A stretch of DNA of 64,000 nt, from assembly GCF_002738225.1 (NCBI RefSeq), contig NZ_PEBQ01000093.1:124001-188000 (forward strand). Reading direction: 5' to 3'. This DNA is from Acetobacter pomorum. GTDB taxonomy: Bacteria; Pseudomonadota; Alphaproteobacteria; Acetobacterales; Acetobacteraceae. Of this stretch, positions 46,316-56,281 are shown one piece after another; the stretch's first letter is position 1; each line of letters starts with the position of its first letter. The notes beneath the pieces were generated by a model. It was not told the DNA's origin and did not search any database. It was given only the letters and a program-made list of their open reading frames with translations. Made by a program: the position numbers and the translations under genes.

Positions 46316-46699
46316 TCAGCCTTGCGGGCGCTGCTTCAGCCGCGCTGTAAGGCGGTCTAGTGAATCATTGATGGTTTTGGCGGCTTTCTGCACGGCTGGG
46401 TCGGAATATGCATCAAGCTGTTCCGCTGCCAGCATGGCGGGGGAAACAATGCCGCGAATATCATGCCGCAGTTTGGAATCTACTGCTGGAGCTGGGGGCT
46501 GAGGTGCTGCAACCGGGGCAGGAGGGGCCGCGTGTGGCTGAAGTTTTATGCCCAGCCATGCGCCTAAGCCTGCCGCACATACAACAGGCCCCAACGCTGC
46601 GGGGAAGGACAGCCCCAGCAGCCCGGCCAGCAGAGCGCCTGCTACAGGCAGGCAGAAAATAACGGCTGCGGCACGGACAGGAAAGGGCATGGCGTTCAT
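46316..46699 (-). CDS. small membrane protein with an H-box-like segment
   Basis: I do not recognise this 127-residue protein. Residues ~8-52 form two membrane helices (AAVIFCLPVAGALLAGLLGL and ALGPVVCAAGLGAWLGI). A Pro/Ala linker follows (PPAPVAAPQPPAPA). Then comes KLRHDIRGIVSPAMLAAEQL and a helix with DPAVQKAAKTINDSLDRLTARL, a layout like the H-box and second helix of a histidine-kinase dimerisation domain (H79 as the phospho-His). No catalytic ATP-binding domain is present. It could be a phosphotransfer or a decoy protein, or the resemblance may be chance. It diverges from rpmH. Confidence 0.6.
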   Translation of the reverse strand: MNAMPFPVRAAAVIFCLPVAGALLAGLLGLSFPAALGPVVCAAGLGAWLGIKLQPHAAPPAPVAAPQPPAPAVDSKLRHDIRGIVSPAMLAAEQLDAYSDPAVQKAAKTINDSLDRLTARLKQRPQG

Positions 46700-46761
46700 G
46701 TTTTTCTCCCACTTGTGGCAGATTCTGCCCCAAGGTTGCGGTAACGACTCTATCGTATAGA

Positions 46762-46790
46762 TTGACGGTTCCTTATCTGAACTCTATAAG
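46762..46790 (+). promoter_or_regulatory. sigma-70 promoter of rpmH
   Basis: TTGACG (46762-46767) and TATAAG (46785-46790) are separated by exactly 17 bases. Transcription would start near 46797, about 65 bases before rpmH. This is the best promoter match in the window. Confidence 0.8.
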
Positions 46791-46862
46791 CCGCAGCTTC
46801 AAGAGGCGTGGTCTTTTACAGGCCACCGGATAACTGTATTCAAATAGTAAGGGAGTGCCGCC

Positions 46863-46997
46863 ATGAAGCGCACTTATCAACCGTCCCGGCTGGTTCGCAA
46901 GCGTCGTCACGGGTTCCGCGCGCGTATGGCAACCGTTGGTGGCCGCAAGATCATTGCTAACCGTCGTTCCAAGGGCCGTAAGCGCCTTTCCGCGTAA
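46863..46997 (+). CDS. rpmH: ribosomal protein L34
   Basis: A 44-residue basic protein of the 50S subunit, [20 protein letters not shown] to [10 protein letters not shown], which matches L34 along its full length. AAGGGAG lies upstream. The gene is too short for most ORF callers but is unambiguous and begins the rpmH-rnpA-yidC-engB block. Confidence 0.98.
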   Translation: MKRTYQPSRLVRKRRHGFRARMATVGGRKIIANRRSKGRKRLSA

Positions 46998-47020
46998 GAA
47001 CTGCCCGGCAGTCCGGCTTG

Positions 47021-47401
47021 ATGGACGGGCCAGCAGCGCAGGAGCAGCCAGAGGCAGAGTCTGCCAGATCTCAGCGGCTTAAAAAGAGGAAGCAATTCCT
47101 CTTTCTGGCTTCTCGCGGGCGTAAAGCGCCTGTGTCGGGGCTTGTTTTGCAGCTTTTCCGGCGTCCGGATACGGATGTCGCGCGTGTGGGCTTTACGGTT
47201 ACCAAAAAGGTTGGCAATGCCGTGGTGCGTAACCGCGTGCGCCGCAGGTTGCGCGAAGTTGTGCGTATTGTAGAAGCCGATACGCCGCTAAACGGTCTGG
47301 ACCTTGTTCTTATAGGCCGTAGCGCCACCATAAAGCGCCCATTTGCGGCGTTGGTGGCTGATTTCCGTAAAGCATTGGCGTTGTGCCAGCGGGATTCCTG
47401 A
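47021..47401 (+). CDS. rnpA: ribonuclease P protein component
   Basis: A 126-residue basic protein that assists the RNase P RNA in tRNA 5' maturation. LKKRKQFLFLASRGRKAPV and the signature GNAVVRNRVRRRLREVVR are present. A 15-residue acidic/Gln-rich N-terminal extension precedes the core; the start could be the ATG at 47021 or the TTG one codon earlier. The small gene yidD, often found next, is not visible. Confidence 0.95.
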   Translation: MDGPAAQEQPEAESARSQRLKKRKQFLFLASRGRKAPVSGLVLQLFRRPDTDVARVGFTVTKKVGNAVVRNRVRRRLREVVRIVEADTPLNGLDLVLIGRSATIKRPFAALVADFRKALALCQRDS

Positions 47402-47525
47402 ATATCCTGCCTTGCATGCGTGTGCGTCCTGCGCTGGAACCTGTATGCCGTTTAAGACTCCGGGTTTTTTACGGGTGTTAAGTTTTCCAATTTGATATGT
47501 GCAGGGGGCCGCAAGGCCGGAGCTT

Positions 47526-49271
47526 ATGGATTCAAAACGTCTGATACTGGCAACATTGATGTCAGCTCTGGTACTTATCGGGTATGATTACTTTTTCCCG
47601 CAGCACCAGCCTGTGCCACCGCCGCAGCCGGGCGTGCATGCCGTAGCGCCGCCTGCATCTTCTGATGCTGCTGCCCCGGCTGAAAACGCGCAGGCCCAAG
47701 CCACGCCCCCCGTGCAGGATGGCCCCGAAACCCGTGTGGCCATTAACGCCCCTGCCGTGCAGGGCACGCTAAACCTGCGTGGCGCACGGCTGGATGATCT
47801 GGTGCTCAAGCATTATCGGGAAACCGTAAAGCCAGACAGTCCGGATGTGCGTGTTCTTAATTCTGCGTCCACCCATGCAGATTATGTAGATTTCGGCTGG
47901 CGTGCCCCTTCCGATGTGTCCGTGCGTCTGCCAGATGCCAACACGTTGTGGAAAGCCTCTGGCACCCAGATGGATGCCGAACACCCGCTTACCCTTTCAT
48001 GGGATAACGGGCAGGGGCTGACCTTTGATATCCGCCTGTCGGTGGATCAGAACTACATGTTCACCATCAGCCAGCAGGTGCATAACAGCACCGGGCAGGC
48101 TGTGGCGCTGTATCCCTTCTACCGTGTGAACCGTGGCTACACGCCGGAAGAAACCGGCGGCATGCTGGTGCATGAAGGCCCGATCTCGGTGATTGATGGC
48201 CGCCTGAACGAAGGCTCCTACAAAACGGTGCGCACCGGTGGCGTACCGCCAGACAACATTGCATGGAGCCATCAGGGCACCGGCGGTTGGGCTGGTATTA
48301 CAGACAAATACTGGCTGATGGCCGTGCTGCCAGACCAGAATGCCAACGTGATTGGCACCTATGGTTTTCAGGCGGCTCAGGGCGCGTATCAGGTTGGCTT
48401 TACGGCTACGGCACCTGTGCAGGTGGCTGCGGGGCAGACAGCCTCTACCGAGGCCCACGTATTTGCGGGCGCCAAGGAAGTACGCCTGCTTGAGCAGTAT
48501 GAAAAAGACCTGCACGTGCCCATGTTCTGGAAAGCAGTGGACTTTGGCTGGCTTTCCTTCCTTACCCGTCCCGTGTTCTTTGTGCTGGATTGGCTGAACG
48601 AACATCTGGGTAGCTTTGGTCTGGCTCTGCTTACGTTCACCGTGATTGTGAAGGTGGCCTTCCTGCCGCTCACCATCAAGCAGATGCGTATGACATGGAA
48701 AACAGCGCGCCTGAAGCCGCAGGTGGACCTGATCCGCTCCCGCCTGAAGGATGACCCGATGGCCATGCAGCAGCAGATCATGGCGCTGTATCGGCAGGAA
48801 AACGTTAATCTTTTCGGGGGCTTTCTGCCGCTGCTTATACAGGCGCCTGTGTTCTGGTGCCTGTATAAGGATCTGTATGTCACCATCGAAATGCGGCACG
48901 CACCGTTTGTGGGCTGGGTGAAGGATCTTTCTGCGCCAGACCCCACCAACCTGTTCAACCTGTTTGGTCTTATTCCGTTTGATCCCACGCACATCACGCC
49001 GTTTCTGGCGCTGGGGGCTTGGCCGATCATGTATGGGGCCACGCTGTTCCTGATGCAGAAGGTAAGCTCCAGCTCTGCCAACATGGACCCATCACAGCAG
49101 AAGGTGATGATGTTCATTCCGCTGCTATTCACGTTCTTCATGGCGCGGCAGCCGGTCGGGCTGGTGATCTACTACTGCTGGAGCAACATCCTTACGGCTG
49201 TGCAGCAGGTTATCATCATCTCCCGCCTGAAAGCGGCAGATGCCAAACCCCAACTGGTTAAGCCCAAATGA
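47526..49271 (+). CDS. yidC: membrane protein insertase YidC
   Basis: A 581-residue inner-membrane insertase. The N-terminal helix (LILATLMSALVLIGYDYFF) is followed by a Pro/Ala-rich linker and the large periplasmic beta-sandwich. The conserved core begins near FGLALLTFTVIVKVAFLPLT, with QQQIMALYRQENVNLFGGFLPLLIQAPVFWCLYKDLY and GLVIYYCWSNILTAVQQ. The ATG after GGAG was chosen. It overlaps engB by four bases. Confidence 0.97.
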   Translation: MDSKRLILATLMSALVLIGYDYFFPQHQPVPPPQPGVHAVAPPASSDAAAPAENAQAQATPPVQDGPETRVAINAPAVQGTLNLRGARLDDLVLKHYRETVKPDSPDVRVLNSASTHADYVDFGWRAPSDVSVRLPDANTLWKASGTQMDAEHPLTLSWDNGQGLTFDIRLSVDQNYMFTISQQVHNSTGQAVALYPFYRVNRGYTPEETGGMLVHEGPISVIDGRLNEGSYKTVRTGGVPPDNIAWSHQGTGGWAGITDKYWLMAVLPDQNANVIGTYGFQAAQGAYQVGFTATAPVQVAAGQTASTEAHVFAGAKEVRLLEQYEKDLHVPMFWKAVDFGWLSFLTRPVFFVLDWLNEHLGSFGLALLTFTVIVKVAFLPLTIKQMRMTWKTARLKPQVDLIRSRLKDDPMAMQQQIMALYRQENVNLFGGFLPLLIQAPVFWCLYKDLYVTIEMRHAPFVGWVKDLSAPDPTNLFNLFGLIPFDPTHITPFLALGAWPIMYGATLFLMQKVSSSSANMDPSQQKVMMFIPLLFTFFMARQPVGLVIYYCWSNILTAVQQVIIISRLKAADAKPQLVKPK

Positions 49272-49951
49272 CAGATGATGCCGCATCCTCTTTCCGAGAA
49301 CTAAAGGATGAAGCCCGTATTGCCGCCGCCCTGGAAGAGGGGCGGCGGCTTTTTGCGGGTTCATGCGAATTTGTGTTTGGCGCGCAAAAGCTGGGGCAAC
49401 TGCCGCCGCAAACCCTGCCGGAAATTGCGTTTGCCGGGCGTTCCAATGTGGGCAAGTCCAGCTTGGTGAACGCGCTTACGGGCCGCAAAACGCTGGCGCG
49501 GGCCTCTTCCGAGCCGGGGCGCACCAAGCAGCTTAACTTCTTCAATCTGGCAGACCGGCTGATGCTGGTGGATATGCCGGGTTATGGCTACGCAAAGGCT
49601 GCCAAATCCGTAAAGGAAGACTGGCAGGATATGATGTTTGATTATCTGCGCGGTCGGCCAAGTTTGCAGCGTGTTGTGCTGCTGCTTGATGCGCGGGTGG
49701 AAATGAAGGCGCATGATCTGGAAGTGATGGACCTGCTGGATAAGGCAGCTGTCAGCTTTCAGGTGGTGCTGACCAAATGCGATAGCGTTAAACCCGGCCC
49801 GCTGGCACGCAAGCAGGCAGAAGTTGAAGCGGAAATTCGCCGCCACCCTGCGGCTTTTCCCTACCTGTCCTTAACAAGCAGCCAGACAGGTGAAGGTATT
49901 GAGGGCTTGCGGGCGGAGCTGGCAGAATTTGCCCTGCCCAGGGCGCCCTGA
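49268..49951 (+). CDS. engB: ribosome biogenesis GTPase EngB/YsxC
   Basis: A 227-residue GTPase needed for 50S assembly. [20 protein letters not shown] (G1), [12 protein letters not shown] (G3) and TKCDSVKPG (G4) are intact. A ~45-residue N-terminal extension precedes the G domain. Its ATG overlaps the yidC stop and argB follows 31 bases on, an order conserved in alphaproteobacteria. Confidence 0.96.
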   Translation: MTDDAASSFRELKDEARIAAALEEGRRLFAGSCEFVFGAQKLGQLPPQTLPEIAFAGRSNVGKSSLVNALTGRKTLARASSEPGRTKQLNFFNLADRLMLVDMPGYGYAKAAKSVKEDWQDMMFDYLRGRPSLQRVVLLLDARVEMKAHDLEVMDLLDKAAVSFQVVLTKCDSVKPGPLARKQAEVEAEIRRHPAAFPYLSLTSSQTGEGIEGLRAELAEFALPRAP

Positions 49952-49982
49952 TCTGAGTGATGACAAGCAGGAAGTGCAGAGC

Positions 49983-50900
49983 ATGACAGAACCACGGGTT
50001 CCTTCTTCCCATTCCCATCATGATGCGGCGCAGGAAGCCGCCATTCTGGCCGGAGCCCTGCCGTATCTGCGCCGCTATGCGGGGGATACCATTGTGGTCA
50101 AGTATGGTGGCCACGCCATGGGTAATGCAGATCTGGCCAAAACTTTTGGGCGGGATATTGCGCTGCTCAAGCTGGTGGGTATCAACCCGGTTGTGGTGCA
50201 TGGCGGCGGCCCGCAGATTAACCAGATGCTCAAGCGGCTGGAAATTCCCTCCACCTTTGTGGATGGCCTGCGTGTAACAGATGCCAATATGGTGGATGTT
50301 ATCGAGATGGTTCTGGCTGGTTCCGTGAACAAGGAAGTGGCGGAGCTTATCAGCCGTGAAGGCGCGTTGGCCGTTGGTATTTCCGGCAAGGACGGTAAAA
50401 TGATTACCGCCCGCAAGCTGCAACGCACGGTGCGGGATACGGAAAGCCAGATTGAACGCGTGCTGGATCTGGGCTTTGTGGGCGAACCCGTAAAGGTGGA
50501 CCCGCGCGTGATTTATGCGCTTTCTGGCTCTGGTCTTATTCCGGTTATTGCGCCGGTAGGCTTTGGGGAAGATGGTGCCACCTACAACATCAATGCCGAT
50601 ACGGCTGCCGGTGCCGTGGCTGGTGCGGTGCATGCCACACGCCTGCTGATGCTGACAGACGTGCCCGGCGTGCTGGATGCCGATGGCAAGCTGATACCTG
50701 AACTCACAGCCGCGCAGGCCATGCAGGCTATTGAGGATGGTGTGATTACCGGCGGTATGATCCCCAAGGTGGAAACCTGCATTCAGGCCGTGCAGGCCGG
50801 TGCGCGTGCAGCCGTTATTATTGATGGCCGTATGCCCCATGCCTGCTTGCTGGAACTGTTTACGGCATCTGGCTCCGGCACCATGATCCGGGCGGAATAA
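49983..50900 (+). CDS. argB: acetylglutamate kinase
   Basis: A 305-residue enzyme, second step of arginine synthesis. [13 protein letters not shown] (phosphate binding), [16 protein letters not shown], and [31 protein letters not shown] are the standard blocks. The start was set at MTEPRVP because AGGAAG lies nine bases upstream. The longer N-terminus than E. coli (~30 residues) is usual in arginine-inhibited NAGKs, so feedback by arginine is plausible. Confidence 0.96.
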   Translation: MTEPRVPSSHSHHDAAQEAAILAGALPYLRRYAGDTIVVKYGGHAMGNADLAKTFGRDIALLKLVGINPVVVHGGGPQINQMLKRLEIPSTFVDGLRVTDANMVDVIEMVLAGSVNKEVAELISREGALAVGISGKDGKMITARKLQRTVRDTESQIERVLDLGFVGEPVKVDPRVIYALSGSGLIPVIAPVGFGEDGATYNINADTAAGAVAGAVHATRLLMLTDVPGVLDADGKLIPELTAAQAMQAIEDGVITGGMIPKVETCIQAVQAGARAAVIIDGRMPHACLLELFTASGSGTMIRAE

Positions 50901-51034
50901 CGCCCGGTTGCCTGCCATTTTCCGGGGTGCCATGCGTTGACACGCCGCGTGTGTGTCCGCATGGTCGCTCTGTATTTTTCTGCCGGGGCTGTGGTGCAGG
51001 CCCGGTGTTTGTCCATCCTGTCTGACGGTGTGTT

Positions 51035-51883
51035 ATGACCAACGAAACCTTGCGCGCGCATATTGAAGCCCTGTGGGAAAAGCGGGACCAGATTTCCTCC
51101 GCTACAACGGGGGAAGACCGCAAAGCCATTGAAACGGCTCTGGAAGCTCTGGATTCTGGCGCGCTGCGTGTGGCCGAACCCAAGGAAGATGGCTGGCAGG
51201 TGAATGAATGGCTGAAAAAAGCTGTTCTGCTTTCCTTCCGTCTGAACGATAGCGTGGCCATTCCCGGTGGCGCAGCTGGTGCTCCGGCTTATGATAAAGT
51301 GCCGCTGAAGTTTGCTGGCTGGGATCAGGCCCGTTTTGATAAGGCTGGCTTCCGCGTGGTGCCGGGCGCTGTTGTGCGCCGCTCTGCCTTTATTGCTCCT
51401 GGTGCTGTGCTGATGCCCAGCTTTGTAAACGTGGGCGCCCGCGTAGATAGCGGCACCATGGTGGATACATGGGCCACTGTTGGCAGCTGTGCCCAGATTG
51501 GCAAGAACTGCCATATCAGCGGTGGCGCAGGCATTGGTGGTGTTCTGGAGCCGTTGCAGGCTGCCCCGGTGATTATTGAAGACAACTGCTTCATCGGCGC
51601 ACGTTCCGAAGTGGCAGAAGGCGTGATTGTGGAACGTGGCTCCGTGCTGTCCATGGGTGTGTTCCTTGGCGCTTCCACCAAGATTGTGGACCGTGCAACG
51701 GGGGAAATCTACATGGGCCGTGTTCCGGCCTATTCCGTTGTTGTGCCGGGCACCATGCCGTCTTCCAAGCCGGTTGGGCCGGATGGTCGCCCCAACCCGG
51801 CTCTGGCTTGCGCCGTGATTGTGAAGCGGGTGGACGAACGCACACGTTCCAAAACCTCCATTAACGATCTGCTGCGTGACTGA
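51035..51883 (+). CDS. dapD: tetrahydrodipicolinate N-succinyltransferase
   Basis: A 282-residue left-handed beta-helix enzyme of lysine/diaminopimelate synthesis by the succinylase route. The catalytic and CoA blocks [41 protein letters not shown] and [19 protein letters not shown] are typical. A perfect TTGACA at 50937-50942 could be its -35, paired with the poor -10 CATGGT at 50960-50965. dapE follows 36 bases later. Confidence 0.97.
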   Translation: MTNETLRAHIEALWEKRDQISSATTGEDRKAIETALEALDSGALRVAEPKEDGWQVNEWLKKAVLLSFRLNDSVAIPGGAAGAPAYDKVPLKFAGWDQARFDKAGFRVVPGAVVRRSAFIAPGAVLMPSFVNVGARVDSGTMVDTWATVGSCAQIGKNCHISGGAGIGGVLEPLQAAPVIIEDNCFIGARSEVAEGVIVERGSVLSMGVFLGASTKIVDRATGEIYMGRVPAYSVVVPGTMPSSKPVGPDGRPNPALACAVIVKRVDERTRSKTSINDLLRD

Positions 51884-51919
51884 TCAGGCAGACTAAAAGC
51901 AAAAAAGAGGCAGAAAAGC

Positions 51920-53095
51920 ATGGCGGACGCAGCGCAGGTGAATATTCCGGCCAATCTGGCACTGACAGATCCGGTTGGAGTGGCGCAGGCGCTTATCCGT
52001 CTGCCTTCTGTCTCGCCAGATCCCGGTGCATCACAGCATCTGCTTGCAGCCATGCTGGAGCACTTGGGGTTTGAGGTCACGCATCTTCCGTTTGGTGAGG
52101 GTGCGGAGCGCACGCCCAATTTCTTTGCCCGCTTGGGCACGGGCAGCCCCCATATCTGCTACGCGGGCCATACCGATGTGGTGCCGCCGGGGAACGAGGC
52201 CGATTGGTCTCACCCCCCTTATGCGGCGGATATTGTAGATGGCGTGCTGTATGGCCGTGGCGCGTGTGACATGAAGGGCGGTATTGCGGCTTTTGTATCT
52301 GCCGTAGCGCGGCATGTGGCGGCTGGGCCGGGTAAAGGCTCCATCAGTTTTCTGATCACCGGGGATGAAGAAGGCCCTGCCACCTATGGCACGGTAAAGG
52401 TGCTGGAATGGATGGCGCAGCACAATCAGATTCCGGATTACTGTCTGGTAGGTGAACCCACTAACCCCAAGGTGTTGGGAGAAATGGTGAAGGTTGGCCG
52501 CCGTGGCAGCTTAAACGCGCATATTGTGGTGGAAGGTACGCAGGGCCATGTGGCTTACCCCCACCGGGCAGATAACCCGGTGCATCGCCTGCTGGCGGTG
52601 CTGGAAGCTTTGCGCGCCACACCGCTGGATAACGGCACCGAGTATTTTGAACCCTCCAGCCTTCAGGTTACCAGTGTGGATGTAGGCAATGGAGCTACAA
52701 ACGTTATTCCCGCACGGGCCGAAGCACGGCTGAATATTCGGTTTAATGATTTGCACACAGGCACGGCGTTAAAAGGCTGGGTGGAAACCATTTGCCGCCA
52801 GCATGCTCCGCGTTCACGCGTGGAAATCAAGATTAGTGGCGAATCTTTCCTTACGTCCCCCACGCAGGAAACCACCGCCCTTGTTGAGGCCATTAAGCAG
52901 GTTACGGGCCGCACGCCCAAGCTGGATACCGGGGGCGGCACATCGGATGCCCGTTTTATCAGCCGCTATTGTGCGGTTTCTGAATTCGGGCTGGTGGGTG
53001 CAAGTATTCATAAAGTTGATGAACACACGGATGTTGCGGATCTGGAAATGCTGACACGGATCTATCAGACTTTTCTGGAAGGAGCGCAGGCATGA
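51920..53095 (+). CDS. dapE: succinyl-diaminopimelate desuccinylase
   Basis: A 391-residue dizinc M20 enzyme that releases L,L-diaminopimelate. GHTDVVPPGNEADW, GRGACDMKGGIAAF and ITGDEEGPATYGTVK carry the zinc ligands and the catalytic Glu. VGEPTNPKVLGE and RNIRF-type dimerisation blocks follow. Paired with dapD, it provides cell-wall diaminopimelate. Its stop overlaps the next membrane protein gene (ATGA). Confidence 0.96.
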   Translation: MADAAQVNIPANLALTDPVGVAQALIRLPSVSPDPGASQHLLAAMLEHLGFEVTHLPFGEGAERTPNFFARLGTGSPHICYAGHTDVVPPGNEADWSHPPYAADIVDGVLYGRGACDMKGGIAAFVSAVARHVAAGPGKGSISFLITGDEEGPATYGTVKVLEWMAQHNQIPDYCLVGEPTNPKVLGEMVKVGRRGSLNAHIVVEGTQGHVAYPHRADNPVHRLLAVLEALRATPLDNGTEYFEPSSLQVTSVDVGNGATNVIPARAEARLNIRFNDLHTGTALKGWVETICRQHAPRSRVEIKISGESFLTSPTQETTALVEAIKQVTGRTPKLDTGGGTSDARFISRYCAVSEFGLVGASIHKVDEHTDVADLEMLTRIYQTFLEGAQA

Positions 53096-53715
53096 TTCCC
53101 GATACCAGCAAACCCGGTGTCATCCGGCGCACATTGCAGGGCATGCTGCTGCTGGCCAGTGGGCGCAAGGATGGCATGGCGTGTTTTGATGGCACGCTGG
53201 ATGCCTTTGGCGCGGCCCTTGCGCCGCAGCTGGCATTTTTGGTGGTGGGGCTGTTGCAGGTCTTCCTCCAGAATGACAAGACGATGGCGCTTATCAAGGT
53301 TCTGCTTTCCTTGTGCGTCACCTTGCTGCCTGCCGTTGTCTCTCATTTTTACGCCCAGCGTTGGGGGCGTGGCGTGCTGTGGCTGCGCTATATTACAGCC
53401 GCCACATGGTGCAACTGGGTGGTGGTGCTGATTTCTCTGGCAGCAACACTGTTGGCGGCCCTGCTGTTTCCCGCCATTGCGCAACAGCCGGGCTTTATGG
53501 CCGCGTTGGTGATGACAGCGGCTGTCTATGAACTCTGGCTGCAATGGTTTGTGGCCCGTGTGGGCTTAAACATCAGCGGTGGGCGTGCCTTTGTGTTGTA
53601 TGCCTCTGTGCTGCTGGCCACGCTGGCGCTGTATGGTCTGGCCGCGCTGTTGCCACCCCATTACAAGGTGCTGACAGATCTGCTTCAGCCCATGATTGTG
53701 ATGAACAATTCCTGA
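53092..53715 (+). CDS. multi-pass membrane protein of unknown function
   Basis: A 207-residue protein with about five membrane helices (LAPQLAFLVVGLLQVFL, ALIKVLLSLCVTLLPAVV, CNWVVVLISLAATLLAALLF, FMAALVMTAAVYELWLQWFV and a last one near VLYASVLLATLALYGLAALL). An early charged segment (LLLASGRKDGMACFDGT) is cytosolic by positive-inside. No motif was recognised; a Yip1-type fold is possible. The ATG overlaps dapE, so expression is coupled to lysine/DAP synthesis. Whether it acts in that pathway is unknown. Confidence 0.75.
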   Translation: MIPDTSKPGVIRRTLQGMLLLASGRKDGMACFDGTLDAFGAALAPQLAFLVVGLLQVFLQNDKTMALIKVLLSLCVTLLPAVVSHFYAQRWGRGVLWLRYITAATWCNWVVVLISLAATLLAALLFPAIAQQPGFMAALVMTAAVYELWLQWFVARVGLNISGGRAFVLYASVLLATLALYGLAALLPPHYKVLTDLLQPMIVMNNS

Positions 53716-53728
53716 AGAAAGTTTTGTG

Positions 53729-53757
53729 CCAGACCCGTTTTAGTCAAACGGGTCTGG
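53729..53757. terminator. hairpin at the convergent 3' ends of the membrane protein gene and truA
   Basis: CCAGACCCGTTT (53729-53740) is perfectly complementary to AAACGGGTCTGG (53746-53757). The right arm codes for the last residues of truA. No T run follows on either side, so termination may be weak or Rho-assisted. Confidence 0.5.
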
Positions 53758-54528
53758 GTCATACCCCACGCCGTTCAGGTAAAGCCCCTCTGGCGGGGCG
53801 GTAGGGCCTGCGGCGCAGCGGTTACGGGCTTCTAGCGCATCTGCAACGCGTTCTGGCTGCCATGCCCCAATTCCCACCAGTTTAAGTGTACCCACCATGT
53901 TCCGCACCTGATGGTGCAAAAAGGAACGGGCCTTGGCAAAAACAATCACCTCATCCCCGTGGCGGGAAACTTCCAGCTGATCCAGCGTGCGCATGGGGCT
54001 GTGGGCTTGGCAGGCCACGGCGCGGAAAGACGTGAAATCATGCGAGCCCACCAGAATATTGGCGGCCTCCTGCATTTTTTCTACATCCAGCGTGCTTTTA
54101 ACGTGCCACACTTGCCCAGCCAGCAAGGTAGGGCGCGAGCGGCGGTTGAGAATACGATACTGGTATGAGCGCCATATGGCAGAAAAACGTGCGCTCCAGT
54201 CCGTATCAACCTGCGCGGCATCCAGTACCACCACGTTGTGGGGTTTGAGGTGATAGCTCAGCCCCTCCCGCACAGAATGGCGGGAGAAACGCACATCAGC
54301 GGGAAAATCCAGATGCGCCACCTGTGCCAGCGCATGCACGCCGGAATCCGTGCGTCCGGCGGTAATGCTGCTTACGGGGCGGTTGTTGGCCAGCCGTGCA
54401 GCAGCCTCTTCCAATAGAGACTGAACGGAAAGGCCGGATTTCTGGCGCTGCCAGCCCACAAGGCCGGTGCCATCGTATTCCAGTTTCACGGCCCAACGCT
54501 GAACGGGGGCGAGTTCTTCTTCCATCAT
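53740..54528 (-). CDS. truA: tRNA pseudouridine(38-40) synthase
   Basis: A 262-residue enzyme that makes pseudouridine in the anticodon stem. [17 protein letters not shown] and [20 protein letters not shown] (catalytic Asp) are diagnostic, as is [18 protein letters not shown]. Its ATG overlaps the fmt stop (ATGA). Order def-fmt-truA is the classical alphaproteobacterial initiator-methionine unit. Confidence 0.97.
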   Translation of the reverse strand: MMEEELAPVQRWAVKLEYDGTGLVGWQRQKSGLSVQSLLEEAAARLANNRPVSSITAGRTDSGVHALAQVAHLDFPADVRFSRHSVREGLSYHLKPHNVVVLDAAQVDTDWSARFSAIWRSYQYRILNRRSRPTLLAGQVWHVKSTLDVEKMQEAANILVGSHDFTSFRAVACQAHSPMRTLDQLEVSRHGDEVIVFAKARSFLHHQVRNMVGTLKLVGIGAWQPERVADALEARNRCAAGPTAPPEGLYLNGVGYDPDPFD

Positions 54529-55463
54529 GCGGGGTTTTGCTGCTTGGCCCCTAAAACCGTACCAGCGGCCAATGGCTGGCCACGCAAAAAGGCATCGGCA
54601 TCCATCATGCCGCGTCCTGGTTTTTGCAGGCGGGTGAGCCGCACAGCACCGCTGCCACAGGCAATGGTGAGGGCATCATCCAGCACAGTGCCGGGTTGGG
54701 CGGTGTGTTTGCTATCGGGCAGCGGGGTGGCTGCGCCAATTTTCAGCACCGTGCCATCGGGCAGGGTGGTAAAGGTGCCGGGCCACGGGGTGAGCGCGCG
54801 AATCTGGCGGTCTATTTCCGTGGCGGTTTTGGTCCAGTCTATGCGTCCATCTTCACGCGTCAGACGCGGGGCGTAGGTAACGCCTTCTTCCGGTTGCGGA
54901 GTGGGTGTGGGCATATCGGCCAGCACACGTAGCGCCATATCTGCACCCAAGGCGCTGAGGGCATCGTGCAGGCTGGTGGCGGTTGTGGTGGCGGTAATGG
55001 GCACGGCTTCACGCAGCAGCATGGGGCCTGTATCCAGCCCGGCTTCCATCTGCATGATGGTCACGCCGCTTTGCGTATCTCCGGCCAGAATGGCGCTCTG
55101 AATGGGGGAGGCACCGCGCCAGCGTGGCAGCAGGCTGGCATGAATGTTCAGGCAGCCAAGGCGTGGGGCATCCAGCATGGCTTGGGGCAGAATAAGCCCA
55201 TAGGCGGCCACAATGGCGGCATCGGCCTGTAGTGCTGCAAAATCCGCCCATTCGGGCTCATTCTTGCGGAGCGAAAGTGGATGACGCACAAGCAGCCCCA
55301 GTTCTTCCGCTGCCTGCTGCACGGGGGAAGCCTGAAGCTTTTTGCCGCGTCCTGCGGGGCGGGGCGGTTGGCAATACACAGCCACAATTTCATGCCCCGC
55401 AGCATGGAGCGCACGCAGCGCCGGAACGGAAAAGTCCGGCGTGCCCATAAAGACAAGACGCAT
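54525..55463 (-). CDS. fmt: methionyl-tRNA formyltransferase
   Basis: A 312-residue enzyme that formylates initiator Met-t[23 protein letters not shown] starts the formyltransferase fold and [22 protein letters not shown] contains the catalytic Asn-His-Asp region. The C-terminal tRNA-binding domain follows ([19 protein letters not shown]). It is downstream of def, which removes the formyl group that this enzyme adds. Confidence 0.97.
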   Translation of the reverse strand: MRLVFMGTPDFSVPALRALHAAGHEIVAVYCQPPRPAGRGKKLQASPVQQAAEELGLLVRHPLSLRKNEPEWADFAALQADAAIVAAYGLILPQAMLDAPRLGCLNIHASLLPRWRGASPIQSAILAGDTQSGVTIMQMEAGLDTGPMLLREAVPITATTTATSLHDALSALGADMALRVLADMPTPTPQPEEGVTYAPRLTREDGRIDWTKTATEIDRQIRALTPWPGTFTTLPDGTVLKIGAATPLPDSKHTAQPGTVLDDALTIACGSGAVRLTRLQKPGRGMMDADAFLRGQPLAAGTVLGAKQQNPA

Positions 55464-55482
55464 GATTGGCGGCCCCTCTGGC

Positions 55483-56043
55483 TTATTTACGCTTTAGTTC
55501 CTTGGCCAGGCGGCGCAGGATCATGTTGCGGCGCAGGGCGGAAAGGTGGTCCACAAACAGCACACCTTCCAGATGGTCTATTTCATGCTGAATGCAGGTG
55601 GCCAGCAGACCTTCGGCCTCGCGTTCCATCACATCGCCATTGATGGTGTTCCAGCGTACGCGAATTTTTTCCGGGCGCACCACTTCTGCATACTGGTTGG
55701 GCAGGGAGAGACAGCCTTCTTCCCGCGCGGCCATGTCTTCCGTTTCTGCAATCACTTCGGGGTTAATCATCACAATCGGGTCCCGCGCGTCTTTTTCTCC
55801 CAGATCCACCAGAAGAAAGCGCTGGCTCAGCCCCACTTGTGGGGCGGCAAGGCCAATGCCGGGAGCCTGATACATGGCCGAGAACATGCTGGGCAGAATC
55901 TTGCGAATGTCCGCCACGTCCTCCGGCTTTACCAGCCGCGCCTTCTGGCGCAGCACGGGGTGCGGCGGCGTAAGGATCTGAAGGGGTGCTGCGCCATCCG
56001 ATGCAGCAGAAAAAGAGATGTCTGTATTGGCTGCGTGTGTCAT
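55483..56043 (-). CDS. def: peptide deformylase
   Basis: A 186-residue metalloprotease that removes the formyl group from nascent proteins. All three motifs are present: [18 protein letters not shown] and [12 protein letters not shown]. The start was placed at [15 protein letters not shown], since the open frame beyond it is not homologous; no clear ribosome binding site is visible there. A 15-20 residue non-conserved N-terminus precedes [15 protein letters not shown]. Confidence 0.95.
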   Translation of the reverse strand: MTHAANTDISFSAASDGAAPLQILTPPHPVLRQKARLVKPEDVADIRKILPSMFSAMYQAPGIGLAAPQVGLSQRFLLVDLGEKDARDPIVMINPEVIAETEDMAAREEGCLSLPNQYAEVVRPEKIRVRWNTINGDVMEREAEGLLATCIQHEIDHLEGVLFVDHLSALRRNMILRRLAKELKRK

Positions 56044-56186
56044 ACTGCGGGATGTAGCGTTCCGCCGCGCCTGATGCCAGAGAAAAACACAGGGAAAATC
56101 TGCCTCTGGCCCTAAAACCTGTTGCCTGTGCGCCACAGTGTGTTGTCCAATACCCCCATCTGGCCGGATACAGGCATGGGGGCGGG

Positions 56187-56214
56187 GTTGCGTGCCAGCG
56201 GGCCTATCCCATAT
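56187..56214 (+). promoter_or_regulatory. candidate heat-shock (RpoH-type) promoter of hsp20
   Basis: GTTGCGT (56187-56193) and CCCATAT (56208-56214) are separated by 14 bases, close to the sigma-32 pattern CTTGAAA-N13-15-CCCCATNT. Transcription would start near 56222, leaving a 60-base leader. Confidence 0.4.
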
Positions 56215-56281
56215 CGTGATAAGATCAGATGCCGTAACGGGTCTGATTTTTCTGTCTCGCTCAAGGAAGGAGGAGGCTTGG

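Noticed and set aside
46700..46862. Possible replication origin beside rpmH
   Set aside because: No DnaA-box (TTATCCACA) cluster and no dnaA, dnaN or gidA nearby; only a sigma-70 promoter is seen.
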